Part shown: positions 15,896 to 24,900 of the stretch, piece by piece
Layout of the letters: every line of letters begins with the position of its first letter
Numbering within the stretch: position 1 is the stretch's first letter
NCBI GenBank assembly: GCA_019239895.1
Contig: JAFAZH010000011.1
Location: 1 to 46,323, forward strand
DNA from: Abditibacteriaceae bacterium
GTDB taxonomy: Bacteria > Armatimonadota > Abditibacteriia > Abditibacteriales > Abditibacteriaceae
Reading direction: 5' to 3'
DNA: 46,323 nucleotides
Translations under genes and position numbers: made by a program
The notes under the pieces: generated by a model
Database searches by the model: none
The model's input: the letters and a program-made list of their open reading frames with translations, nothing else
What the model was told of the DNA's origin: nothing

Positions 15896-18118
15896 ATGCC
15901 AATCATGCGCAATCATTTCATCCTGATAGGCGTCTTCGCTTGCGCCTTAGTTTTTGGTGCGAGGTTGGAGGCGCAGGAGGATTGGGGTGCCTACAGTTTA
16001 GTTCCGGCCAGCGCACCATCGTTGGTGCTTGAAGCGGTGCAAGCGGGAACCAACGAAGGAACCATAGTGTCCATCGGCAAGCCGTCTGGGACGCCGAATC
16101 AGAAGTGGGTGATAGTTCCCAAAGGCGATAACTTCTATGCGCTCCGCCCATCCTACAGTTCTACCTTAGTGCTGGCGGCAGCCAACGGCGACACGAAGAT
16201 GGGCACTGCCATCGTGCTTGAAACTGATAAAAGCCAGCCGTGGCAGGAGTGGATGATTAAGCGCAACGAAAACGCGACCTATACTCTCATTCCCCGGCAT
16301 TCACCGGAGAAGGGATTGGATCATCTGGGCGGCGTGCCGCAGCCCGGAGCCAAAATAGACATCTGGGCCAACAATCCCGACGACGCTCATTTGCAGTGGA
16401 TGATAAAGCCCCTTGCGGGTACCATTGCTCCCTCTAATAGCGTGCCTACTGCTAACGCGCCCGATACCACCTATGTTCCGCCCGACATCAAGCCGGAATC
16501 TGTTCCCAGGGGTGAGATCAAAACCCTTTCATTTAAGGACAGTGCCATTTTTCCAGGCACCGTCCGCGATGTCGCCGTTTTCATCCCGGCGCAATATGAT
16601 GGAGTAAAACCCGCTTGCGTCTATGTCAAAACCGATGGCTATAATCCGGTGGAAAAGGGACTGCTGGAAACGCTCATCGCTACCAAAGAAATGCCCGTTA
16701 CCATTGGTGTTTTTGTCCAGCCCGGTAATGTGCCTGCCCCGGTGCCAGGCACGCTGGGACGCCGCAATCGTGACTTTGAATACGATGGTGTGGGGGACAA
16801 CAATGTGCGCTTTCTGGTGGAGGAACTGCTGCCTTTTGTAGCTCGGCAATTCAACTTGAAGTTATCTGCCAATGGGAATGATCGCTGTATCGCGGGGGGC
16901 AGCAGCGGCGGCATTGCAGCCTTTAACGCCGCGTGGGAACGCCCCGATGCTTTTAGTCGCGTGTATGCCAATAGCGGTAGCTTTGTCGCGTTTCGCGGCG
17001 GCCACGAGTTTCCAACCCTGGTGCGTAAGTTTGAGGCTAAACCCATTCGCGCCTACCTGACTACGGGCACCCACGATATGGAAAATACCGCTGGCGACTG
17101 GTTCTTGCTCGATCAGGAAATGGATAAGGCCCTGAAATTTTCGGGCTACGATTATTTCTTTCGCATTATCAATGGCGGGCACGTCGCAGGCTACTACGAT
17201 TACTTTCGAGAGGCCATGAGTTATCTCTGGAAAGGCTGGCCCCAGCCAGTGCAAGCCGGGCCAGGCGCACCACGGGTGCGCGACATCGTCCTACCTGATG
17301 AAAAGTGGCAATTGCTGGCTCAAGACCGCAACGGGGTCGGGGGCGCGACGTGCAATGCCAGCGGCGAAGTGTTTTTTACCGAAGATAACAAAATTTATCG
17401 TATTGGTCTAGATGGCCAGGTCAGGGTGTTTGTGTCGAATGCCGGATACGCCAACAGCCTGTCCTTTGGCCCGCAGGGGCAGCTTTATACGGTTTCCAAT
17501 CAGAGCGGAAAAATTATGAGTTATAGTCCAGGTGGGCAGGGCAGGCTCATCGCCAGTGGCATTCGTGGTCAATATATTCTGGCGCTGCCCACTGGCGGAC
17601 TTTATGTTACAGCCAATGGCGATAAAGCGGGGGAGGCGGGCCAGGTCTGGTTCATCAAAGACGGCAAAAAGACGCTCGCTGATACGGGTTTGAAATTCGC
17701 CACTGGTCTTGCCTATCGGCCCGACCAGTGGCTTCTGGCCGTAGCCGATGGCCACTCGAAATGGGCCTACAGTTATCAAATCAACCCGAATGGCACGCTG
17801 ACCAATAAAGAGCGATTTTTCTGGCTCCATGTCCCCGATTGGGAAGACGATGCCGGTGCGGAAGCCATCTGCTATGCCCAGGAAGGCCAGATGCTCGTTG
17901 CGACCCGCTGGGGCATTCAAGTTTGCGCGGACGACGGCCCGACTCAGGTGATTCTGCCCCTCCCAGACCGGAGCCGCGTCCTCGGTGTCTGTTTAGGCGG
18001 AAGCCACATGGATACACTCTATGCGTTTAGCGGCGATAAAATCTGGCAGCGCAAAGTGAAAGTCCATGCTATGGGCACATTTACTCCCTGGATAAAAGTA
18101 AACGGCACTCCCTTATAG
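15896..18118 (+). CDS. ricin-type lectin / esterase / SMP-30 propeller fusion, secreted
   Basis: A 740-residue exported protein with three parts. Residues of about 28-172 form a ricin-B-like beta-trefoil with repeated QKWVI-, QEWMI- and LQWMI-type QxW motifs. Residues of about 205-455 are an alpha/beta-hydrolase of the esterase D (enterochelin or feruloyl esterase-like) type: the nucleophile elbow GGSSGG has S337 as the serine, and the His is probably in GGHVAGYYDYF. Residues of about 465-735 look like an SMP-30/gluconolactonase six-bladed propeller (GATCNASGEVFFT, VSNQSGKIMSY). The lectin should target the esterase to a glycan, while the propeller could act on a lactone or only support the fold. 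AAGGA precedes the ATG. All three parts are in one frame with no sign of a frameshift. Confidence 0.8.
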   Translation: MPIMRNHFILIGVFACALVFGARLEAQEDWGAYSLVPASAPSLVLEAVQAGTNEGTIVSIGKPSGTPNQKWVIVPKGDNFYALRPSYSSTLVLAAANGDTKMGTAIVLETDKSQPWQEWMIKRNENATYTLIPRHSPEKGLDHLGGVPQPGAKIDIWANNPDDAHLQWMIKPLAGTIAPSNSVPTANAPDTTYVPPDIKPESVPRGEIKTLSFKDSAIFPGTVRDVAVFIPAQYDGVKPACVYVKTDGYNPVEKGLLETLIATKEMPVTIGVFVQPGNVPAPVPGTLGRRNRDFEYDGVGDNNVRFLVEELLPFVARQFNLKLSANGNDRCIAGGSSGGIAAFNAAWERPDAFSRVYANSGSFVAFRGGHEFPTLVRKFEAKPIRAYLTTGTHDMENTAGDWFLLDQEMDKALKFSGYDYFFRIINGGHVAGYYDYFREAMSYLWKGWPQPVQAGPGAPRVRDIVLPDEKWQLLAQDRNGVGGATCNASGEVFFTEDNKIYRIGLDGQVRVFVSNAGYANSLSFGPQGQLYTVSNQSGKIMSYSPGGQGRLIASGIRGQYILALPTGGLYVTANGDKAGEAGQVWFIKDGKKTLADTGLKFATGLAYRPDQWLLAVADGHSKWAYSYQINPNGTLTNKERFFWLHVPDWEDDAGAEAICYAQEGQMLVATRWGIQVCADDGPTQVILPLPDRSRVLGVCLGGSHMDTLYAFSGDKIWQRKVKVHAMGTFTPWIKVNGTPL

Positions 18119-18237
18119 CAAAGAGAGGCTTAACCGTTTGGACATCTCTTGCTCCTCATTTATGTGATGGCAACCAGCACTAACATTGCATCCGGCTTGC
18201 TCCTGAAGTGGGGTAGGTGAATATAGCTGAACCGGAA

Positions 18238-18249
18238 CTCTGTATAATG
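18238..18249 (+). promoter_or_regulatory. -10 promoter element before the GH30 gene
   Basis: CTCTGTATAATG contains a perfect TATAAT (18243-18248), 41 bp before the ATG at 18290. The identical 12-mer occurs at 21821-21832 before the GH42-like gene. No good -35 box is visible at either place. Confidence 0.4.
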
Positions 18250-18289
18250 ATGGCTAATAATGCCTATGGACTTGAGAGGTTCCTGGTCT

Positions 18290-20542
18290 ATGAGAATCCT
18301 TATCCCCTTTGTAATTTTTGTAGGATGTGTCGCCGGAGTTTCCGCACAGGTTGCAGTTACCCCGGTTGCGGTTAATCCGGTTACGGTTAATCCGGTTGTG
18401 GTGACCTTGGATTCCACGGTTAGATTTCAAACTATCGAGGGCTGGGGGCATGGCAGCCAGGATTTGGCCGCAGGTTGGGCCGCCGCCGAGCCTGTCAATT
18501 ACCAGTACATTGACTATCTGACGGACGATTGGGGTCTCACTGGCACCCGCATTAATGAAGTGGGGCCGCGCTCCGACGGCAGCGGTAATGATAATGGCGA
18601 TTGCGATAGCCTAGATTGGACGAAGTTCCAGCCGGGGCCAACAAAATACTTTGATTACATGGTGTACTTTAAGAACCGAGTTTTGGCCGAAGGTTATCGC
18701 CCGTCGTTTTATTCCAGTCCTGGTTATGCCAGTCTTGCGGCGTCGCAGAAGCCCTGGATGCTGAACCATCCCGGCGAACGTGCCCAGCAAATATGGGGTA
18801 ATGCGCTTTATTGGCGCGACCACTATGGCGTGAACATGAACTATGCAGTGATCACTAATGAACCGCAGGGCGGTTGGACGCCCCAGATTCTCGCGGATGA
18901 CATCAAGGCGCTCGGCCCCCGGTTGGCTGCCAAAGGATTGATAACACGCATCCAATATCCTGAAGCCGTAGCCCCGAAAACCTCCTGGGAATACATCATG
19001 GCGGAGAAAAATGATAGGGATATGTGGCCTTTTGTGGGCCGACTCTCCTATCATAATTATGGCACGGCAGACCCCTACCGCTCCAACATTAAGGATTTTG
19101 GTAAAGCCATTGGCCTGCCAACCGCGCAAACCGAAATGGACCCTAATAACATTGACAACCTGTTCGATGATCTGACGCTTGGCGGCGTCTCGTATTGGGA
19201 GGTGGCATATAGTAACTCCAACACCGTGAATCCCAATTCCGGCTACACTTCGTTCACTCCCACGCGCTATTATTTTCGTATCCGGCAGGTAACGCACTAC
19301 GTGCGGCCCGGAGCGGTGCGGATAAGCGTCAGTTCCAATGACCCTGCCATCCGCGTCCTGGCATTTGAGCAAAAGGGCACTATCACGACTGTCGTCTACA
19401 ATACCGGGCCAACAGCCAGGGCAGTGACGGTGAGCGGATTGCCTCCGGGCGACTACGGTCTGTCCCAGGCCGCGCCTACAGCCATTACATTTCAGGAATT
19501 AGGAGTCCGCAGAGTAGGGGCGAACGGCACCACAACGCTGAATATTGACAAGGGGGTAGCCGCTACCCTGTATCCGCATTTGTCGGCTAATCTGCCGCCA
19601 ACCATTATGACCTGGGGATCGCATCCCGGTGTGATCGAAGCGCCAGCCACCAGTTCGTCCTTAGCGGTCACGGCGAACGACCCGGAGCTTAACTCGCTCA
19701 CCTATGAGTGGTCGGTGGTAAGCCAACCGGCTGGAGCGAGTGCCGTGCTCGCCACGCCCCGGGCTGCCACGACTGGTGTTAGTGGACTGACCGTTGCGGG
19801 CACCTATGTCTTCAACGTAGATGTGCGGGACGGTGTGAACACCACTTCCAAAAGGGCCTATCTCATTCGCTACGGCTCTAATCAGCCGCCGGTGCTCGGC
19901 TATACAGGGTTCAGGCTTGCCGCGCCTTATGGAGTAGTTCTAGATTTGCCAAATTCCAACGGCGCACCCCTGCATACCCGTATCGCCTTGCCCACGTCAG
20001 CGGGAATATTGCAGGCCAATGTGAGCGACCTGGAGAACGACCCATTGAGCGCCAAGTGGAGCGTCGTAAGTCAGCCCCCTGGTGCATCCGTGACGCTTTC
20101 GGAGACAACCTATATCTACGTCAGTTTCCGGGCCAAAATCATGAACATGACGGTGCCGGGAGATTATACTTTCCAGATTGCTGTGAGCGACGGGAAGAAT
20201 GCCCCGGTAACGGCGCAGGTGATCTGTACCGTGCAGCCACCGAACTCGCCCCCCGTGATTAATTCCATTATGGCTTCACCTGCTGTTGTGACATTGCCTG
20301 CCGCCACGACCCAACTCGCAGCGACAACCACCGATGAGGAAGGTGATCTTTTGCGGCATTGGTGGGTGGTGAAGTCGGCCCCAGCAGGTGCCCGGCCAAT
20401 CTTTACCCAACAAGGTCTATCTCATTGCACCGTCAGCAACCTCAGCCTCGCTGGCAACTATACTTTCACGTTACGCGCTTTTGACGACATCAGCATGACA
20501 ACGAAGGACGTTACAGTGCGCGTGAATAATGTGGCGGAATAG
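18290..20542 (+). CDS. secreted GH30-like glycoside hydrolase with Ig/PKD-like repeats
   Basis: Exported enzyme of about 750 residues. The barrel begins right after the signal peptide with QTIEGWGHGSQDLA, the GH30-type opening motif. Acid/base E191 lies in VITNEPQGGW and nucleophile E282 in AQTEMDPN. A beta-sandwich closes the GH30 core (to about residue 420). Three Ig/PKD-like repeats of about 100 residues follow, each with a form of SVVSQPAGAS and a late GTYVFNVDVRDG-like strand. Such modules space or anchor enzymes at the surface. ATGs at 18260 and 18266 are in frame, but ATG 18290 has GAGAGG ten bases upstream and starts a clean signal peptide (MRILIPFVIFVG to VSAQ). Known GH30 enzymes cleave xylan, glucan or fucosyl links; which applies here is open. 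Confidence 0.8.
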   Translation: MRILIPFVIFVGCVAGVSAQVAVTPVAVNPVTVNPVVVTLDSTVRFQTIEGWGHGSQDLAAGWAAAEPVNYQYIDYLTDDWGLTGTRINEVGPRSDGSGNDNGDCDSLDWTKFQPGPTKYFDYMVYFKNRVLAEGYRPSFYSSPGYASLAASQKPWMLNHPGERAQQIWGNALYWRDHYGVNMNYAVITNEPQGGWTPQILADDIKALGPRLAAKGLITRIQYPEAVAPKTSWEYIMAEKNDRDMWPFVGRLSYHNYGTADPYRSNIKDFGKAIGLPTAQTEMDPNNIDNLFDDLTLGGVSYWEVAYSNSNTVNPNSGYTSFTPTRYYFRIRQVTHYVRPGAVRISVSSNDPAIRVLAFEQKGTITTVVYNTGPTARAVTVSGLPPGDYGLSQAAPTAITFQELGVRRVGANGTTTLNIDKGVAATLYPHLSANLPPTIMTWGSHPGVIEAPATSSSLAVTANDPELNSLTYEWSVVSQPAGASAVLATPRAATTGVSGLTVAGTYVFNVDVRDGVNTTSKRAYLIRYGSNQPPVLGYTGFRLAAPYGVVLDLPNSNGAPLHTRIALPTSAGILQANVSDLENDPLSAKWSVVSQPPGASVTLSETTYIYVSFRAKIMNMTVPGDYTFQIAVSDGKNAPVTAQVICTVQPPNSPPVINSIMASPAVVTLPAATTQLAATTTDEEGDLLRHWWVVKSAPAGARPIFTQQGLSHCTVSNLSLAGNYTFTLRAFDDISMTTKDVTVRVNNVAE

Positions 20543-20596
20543 CATTCTCATTCTGGCCGCTCTCTATGCCCTGACTCAAGCACAGTTCAGGTCGCT

Positions 20597-21669
20597 CTAT
20601 TCTACATTCAGGCGCAGAATAGACTGCGTGTCCATTTTAGTATTATCTGAGAGATGCCACGCGAAGAAGCATTTGCCTTTTTCGCTATAAGTAATGCCGT
20701 CGGGCTTGAATGGGGCTGGTGGGCCGAAATTTGTCCAGGTTGCGCCGCCGTCGGAGGACACTACGAGTTGATTGGCACTGAGTCCCGCCAGTCGCTTGTT
20801 GGGCAGTTCGATTGGATTGTTCTTGACGGCGTGGGAAATTTGGTTCCAGGTTTTTCCCTGATCGGTGCTTTTGAGTAGCCCGCCACCCCAGAGGCGCTGC
20901 CAGTAGATGACCCCGTCCGAGGCTACCAGCGGTTCGCCCGCTGGCCCGAAAGTAGAGACTGAAGTCCACGTTTCCCCGCCATCTTGCGAACGGTAGATGC
21001 CCAGCGTGGCATTGGGTTTCCAACCAGCCGTGTTAATAAGAAAAGTTTTGGAGTCCAGGATGATGGGGTCGGAGCTGTGGTTGCTGTTGGCTGGAAGCTT
21101 ATCGCCAATTTTTGTCCAGGTATGGCCGCTGTCGGTTGACAGTTGCAGGCTCTGCGACTGTTCATGCAGACCCAACAACAGGGTCTGGCGCTGGGGATCA
21201 GTGAAGTCTACCGCAATGCCATCGGTATGGGTTAGTTGGCCCAGGCGATGGAAGGTTTGGCCGCCGTCTTCGGTCTTGAAGGGCGCATCGCCGTAACATC
21301 CACTCACCCAGAACACAGCCCGGTTTTGCGGGTCGAAAACAATCCTGCCCGGACGGAATTTGATTTCATCGCCACCAAGCTTCTTCCAGATGGCCCACTA
21401 TCAGAGGTCGCCCATAGGCCGCATTCGCTCACGCCAGCAATGACCGTGTTGCTGCCTGGCACAGCCTTCATGTAGGTAACGCCGTAGGCTCCCCACTTCT
21501 GCCCGCCGACGTTGTTGGTGACATTCACCCAACCAGTGGCAAGCTGAGTGGGAGCAACTAAAGCAGTATCTAAGGGAGCGGCTCGCGCAAAGACCAAAGG
21601 CAGCAAGGTGGATAAAAGAACGGAAAGGCACGAGATGCGGTTAATGCCGAGAAAGGATTTCAAGGTCAT
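20597..21669 (-). pseudogene. secreted Asp-box (BNR) repeat protein, split by a frameshift
   Basis: Two overlapping minus-strand frames form one gene. The upstream frame (21669 down) has a signal peptide and reads GLWATSDSG before losing homology. The downstream frame supplies IWKKLGGDEIKFRPGRIVFD and then Asp-box repeats: STDSGHTW, SQDGGETW, STDQGKTW and SSDGGATW. Restoring one G in the GGG run (CCC at 21394-21396 on the plus strand) joins them as SDSGAIWKKLGG, giving about 358 residues. The product would be an exported propeller of the sialidase/Ycf48-like/sortilin-like type; the catalytic class is unclear. AGGAGA precedes the ATG at 21669. The break is either a real one-base deletion or a sequencing error in a homopolymer. 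It runs opposite to its neighbours. Confidence 0.8.
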
Positions 21670-21820
21670 TGTTATAGGTCTCCTAAAATAATTCTCCCCC
21701 AGTTCAGAGGCAGAAAAAGAGCCTTCTGCTTAAGGTAATAATACCAAACAGACAGCGATCAACTGACACCCGTGGAAAACAAACCGTCGCTTCTGTTCTA
21801 CTTCTACGCATTTGGCCAAT

Positions 21821-21832
21821 CTCTGTATAATG
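21821..21832 (+). promoter_or_regulatory. -10 promoter element before the GH42-like gene
   Basis: A perfect TATAAT (21826-21831) lies inside the 12-mer CTCTGTATAATG, identical to 18238-18249. It is 81 bp before the ATG at 21913, in the divergent gap (21670-21912) shared with the Asp-box gene. No convincing -35 box is seen. Confidence 0.4.
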
Positions 21833-21912
21833 TTACCGTAAGGAATACCCCAACGACCTCCGTTGTGATAAGGCGATGTGATACTTGATCTCCTGCTTGC
21901 CGATGCTCCCTT

Positions 21913-24900
21913 ATGCTTACAGTTTATAGCCCTCCCTTTTATAGCCGACGCCGGATGCTGAAGGCCCTCAATAAGCGATTCATGACACCCCTGGCGCGAT
22001 TGCTCTTCCTGGTTTTATGGGTATTAAAGGCTGGCACATTTGCCACGGCAGGGCCAGCTCCACTTCAATTACCTCCCGTTGCATTGCGCGGTTATGGTAA
22101 GGTGGCGGGTGACTTCTCCCGGCTTCGGCTGGCCTCTGGTGCCGCGTCGGTTTTACAGTTGCGCTGTGCGGATGTCGCTCATGCTCGCCTTCTCCACGCC
22201 AAATATTTATCCGATCTAAGCCTGCTGCCCGGAGTAGCGAAAGGGACGCTGAATATTGGCAAAAATCGGATTGCGATACAAGCAGTGACGGGGCAGGGCA
22301 GCATCGCCGCGCTGCGTGCGGCTGGCACCGTTTTTATTTTGACTGCGCCGACCCAGGCTGATCTGCGTCGCCTCATCGCCAGTGGGTTTAATGGTAAAAA
22401 GGTTGTGCCTGCTGCCGTGGTCTCGCAACCCGAAACTACCGTGCCCATGTATCTGGATCGCTGGGACAAGTTCGGTTTTCGTTTTTACTACCGCCCCTGG
22501 GAATTGCCCAAAGGAGCAACGGATCAGACTTACGATGTGACTCAGGAATTCGACTTCGCGCGACAGCAAGACCGCTCTGGCCTGGTGTTCTGGGACGACC
22601 AGTATGCGACAGACACGGCTGAGGGCCTGATGAATTACGTGTGGTGGGATTGGGCGGCGCAAGCGGCGCGGCAAAAGCATCTGCCGGTGGCCATTAACGA
22701 TAGTGGCGGCGCGGGATCGGCCACCACCTGGCTGCTCAATCGCTACCGTAACGAAACTCAACAAAAGATGCCGGGCTATGTCGGTGGCTTTTACCGCGTT
22801 GCCAGTGCCGATTTAGGCGGGCAGGGGGTTGTCTCGTGGAATGCTCAAGCTGCCGAAGATGTGCAACTGGGCTTGTTGCAAAGCTCGATACGTCGTTTCG
22901 CACCAGTGCCGAATGTGGTGAGTTGGTTAGAGCCACATGGTGAAACCAAGCACGGGCCGCATGATATTTTTTTGGAATATGGGCCAGTGGCGGATGCCAA
23001 TTATCGGCGCTACCTGCAAGCCAAGTATAAAACTCTCGCGGCGGTGAATGCGCGTTGGTTCGGTGGGGCACGCGGCCTACAATCGTGGGACGCGGTGCGC
23101 GTGCCGGAGCTGGCCACTTTCCTGGGGTGGGGGCCGCAGGCCATTGATTTAACGGGCCAGTGGCGTGTCGCTTACGAAAAGGCAGCGGGCGATAAGGACT
23201 TCACCGCCGATGATTTGCGCCACTATGAAAATACCATTGTGCCCACCGAGCCAGCCCCCGAAGCGTGGTTTAAGGCGGATTTCGACGACAGCAGTTGGCC
23301 CCTCGTCACCGCACCGGGCGATGACCATACCATGTATCTGCCCAAGCGCCCCGCCGTCTACCGCCGTGCCTTTGAAGTGCCCACCGCCTGGCAGAAGGCG
23401 CACCCACGCGCCTGGCTTTATGAATGGGATTTGAACTCCGGCACCAATGACATCGTGCGCGCTGTGTTCAATGGCACCGAAGTAGGCCGTAGTTCTGTGC
23501 GATTTGTGACACCGCACTGGAGCGCCTTTGAAGTCACGGCTCAATTGCGTGCGGGCACTAATCAACTGGCCTTGCGCTTGCCCAAGGGCTTTCTATCTTA
23601 TCGGGTCTATTTGTCGCCGGAGCCACCTCGCCAGTATCCCAATTTAGGGGCTGCTTTAAACGCGCAATGGGTGGATTTTGCGGACTTCACATCTTGGTCG
23701 CGGGTGCAGTTAATCCGACGTGGCTTGGAGATGATTCGCCAGGTTGACCCGAATCGCCCTATTACCCTCATGCATCCTGATGACTATGCAGATGCTATTA
23801 AGATGTTAGCCGAAGACTATGGTGCGGAGTTTCATAACACGGGCTATATGGCCGCGTTCTATGCGGACTACGGCCCGCTTCTGATGCAAGGCTCAAATCT
23901 GCCGTTTTCGCTCGAACCAGGCAGCCCCGCGCCGGATTTGCCGACATTCAAAAAGATGATGGGCCTGTATCTTAGCGAAGGGGTGCAAAGCGTGGATTAC
24001 TTTATCCACATCGGTGATGTATTCTGGAACGCCGAAATCCGTCGCTACTTTGAGGCGAACCAGAACGTGCTCCATCTGTTCGGCAAGTTTCACGCTCCCA
24101 AAGCCGAAACTGCCGTGCTCTATAGCAACCGTATTCAGAATCTCACTGGTTATCCCTGGGGCAATGATCCTAATGTAAATCTGCAAAGCGGCTACTGGAA
24201 GTGGAACATTGGTGCACACTTGCGCGAGCGGTATCCCTATGACGGTATCACCGAAGCCGATTTTGCACGGGGCCATGCCAGTGGCTATAAGGTCATCGTG
24301 GATACCAATACTTCGATCATGGATGAAGCATTGGTGCGCCAGATTGAGCAATGGGTGCGCGCGGGCGGCACTTTCATCACGTTTGCCCAAACGGGTCGCC
24401 ATACGCCGACGCAACGGGACGCCTGGCCCATCAGCCGCTTAACGGGTTATCATGTAACGCATCTCGATGCGCTTGATGCCAATGGAAATGTAGTAGCATC
24501 CCGTAAGCTCAAGGTTGTGCGGGGTCAGTCCATCGTGTCCGAAGACTGGAATGGGGTAGAAGCGAACGGATTGTCACTGCAAAAGCGTGTGCCAGAGTGC
24601 CATGACCTGTTGCAGTGGGAAGATGGCAGCACCGCCCTGGGTTATCGTCCGTTAGGGCGCGGTTACATCGTGCAGGTCGGCTGTAAGTTCACGGGCAGCG
24701 GCATCTTTGACCGCATTGAACCCGGTGGCAATAACGCGCAGGTGCAACTGCTGACCAAGCTATATTCTCAACTGTTGGACTGGCGCAAAATCCAGCAACT
24801 GCCAGGGCAACTGGCACCGTCCAATGAAGCGATATTAATGCGTCACTGGGTCAGCAACAATGGCCTGTATGATGTGTGGACGCTCTGGAATCAGAACGCT

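Noticed and set aside
18345..18405. Short GGTT-CGGTTAATCC tandem repeats that might suggest a CRISPR-like or satellite array
   Set aside because: Only about three short imperfect units lie inside the coding frame just after the GH30 signal peptide, encoding an AVNPVTVNP-type linker; there are no spacers of regular length.
18611..19372. A 253-codon minus-strand frame inside the GH30 gene
   Set aside because: It lies wholly antisense to well-supported catalytic motifs and resembles no protein family.
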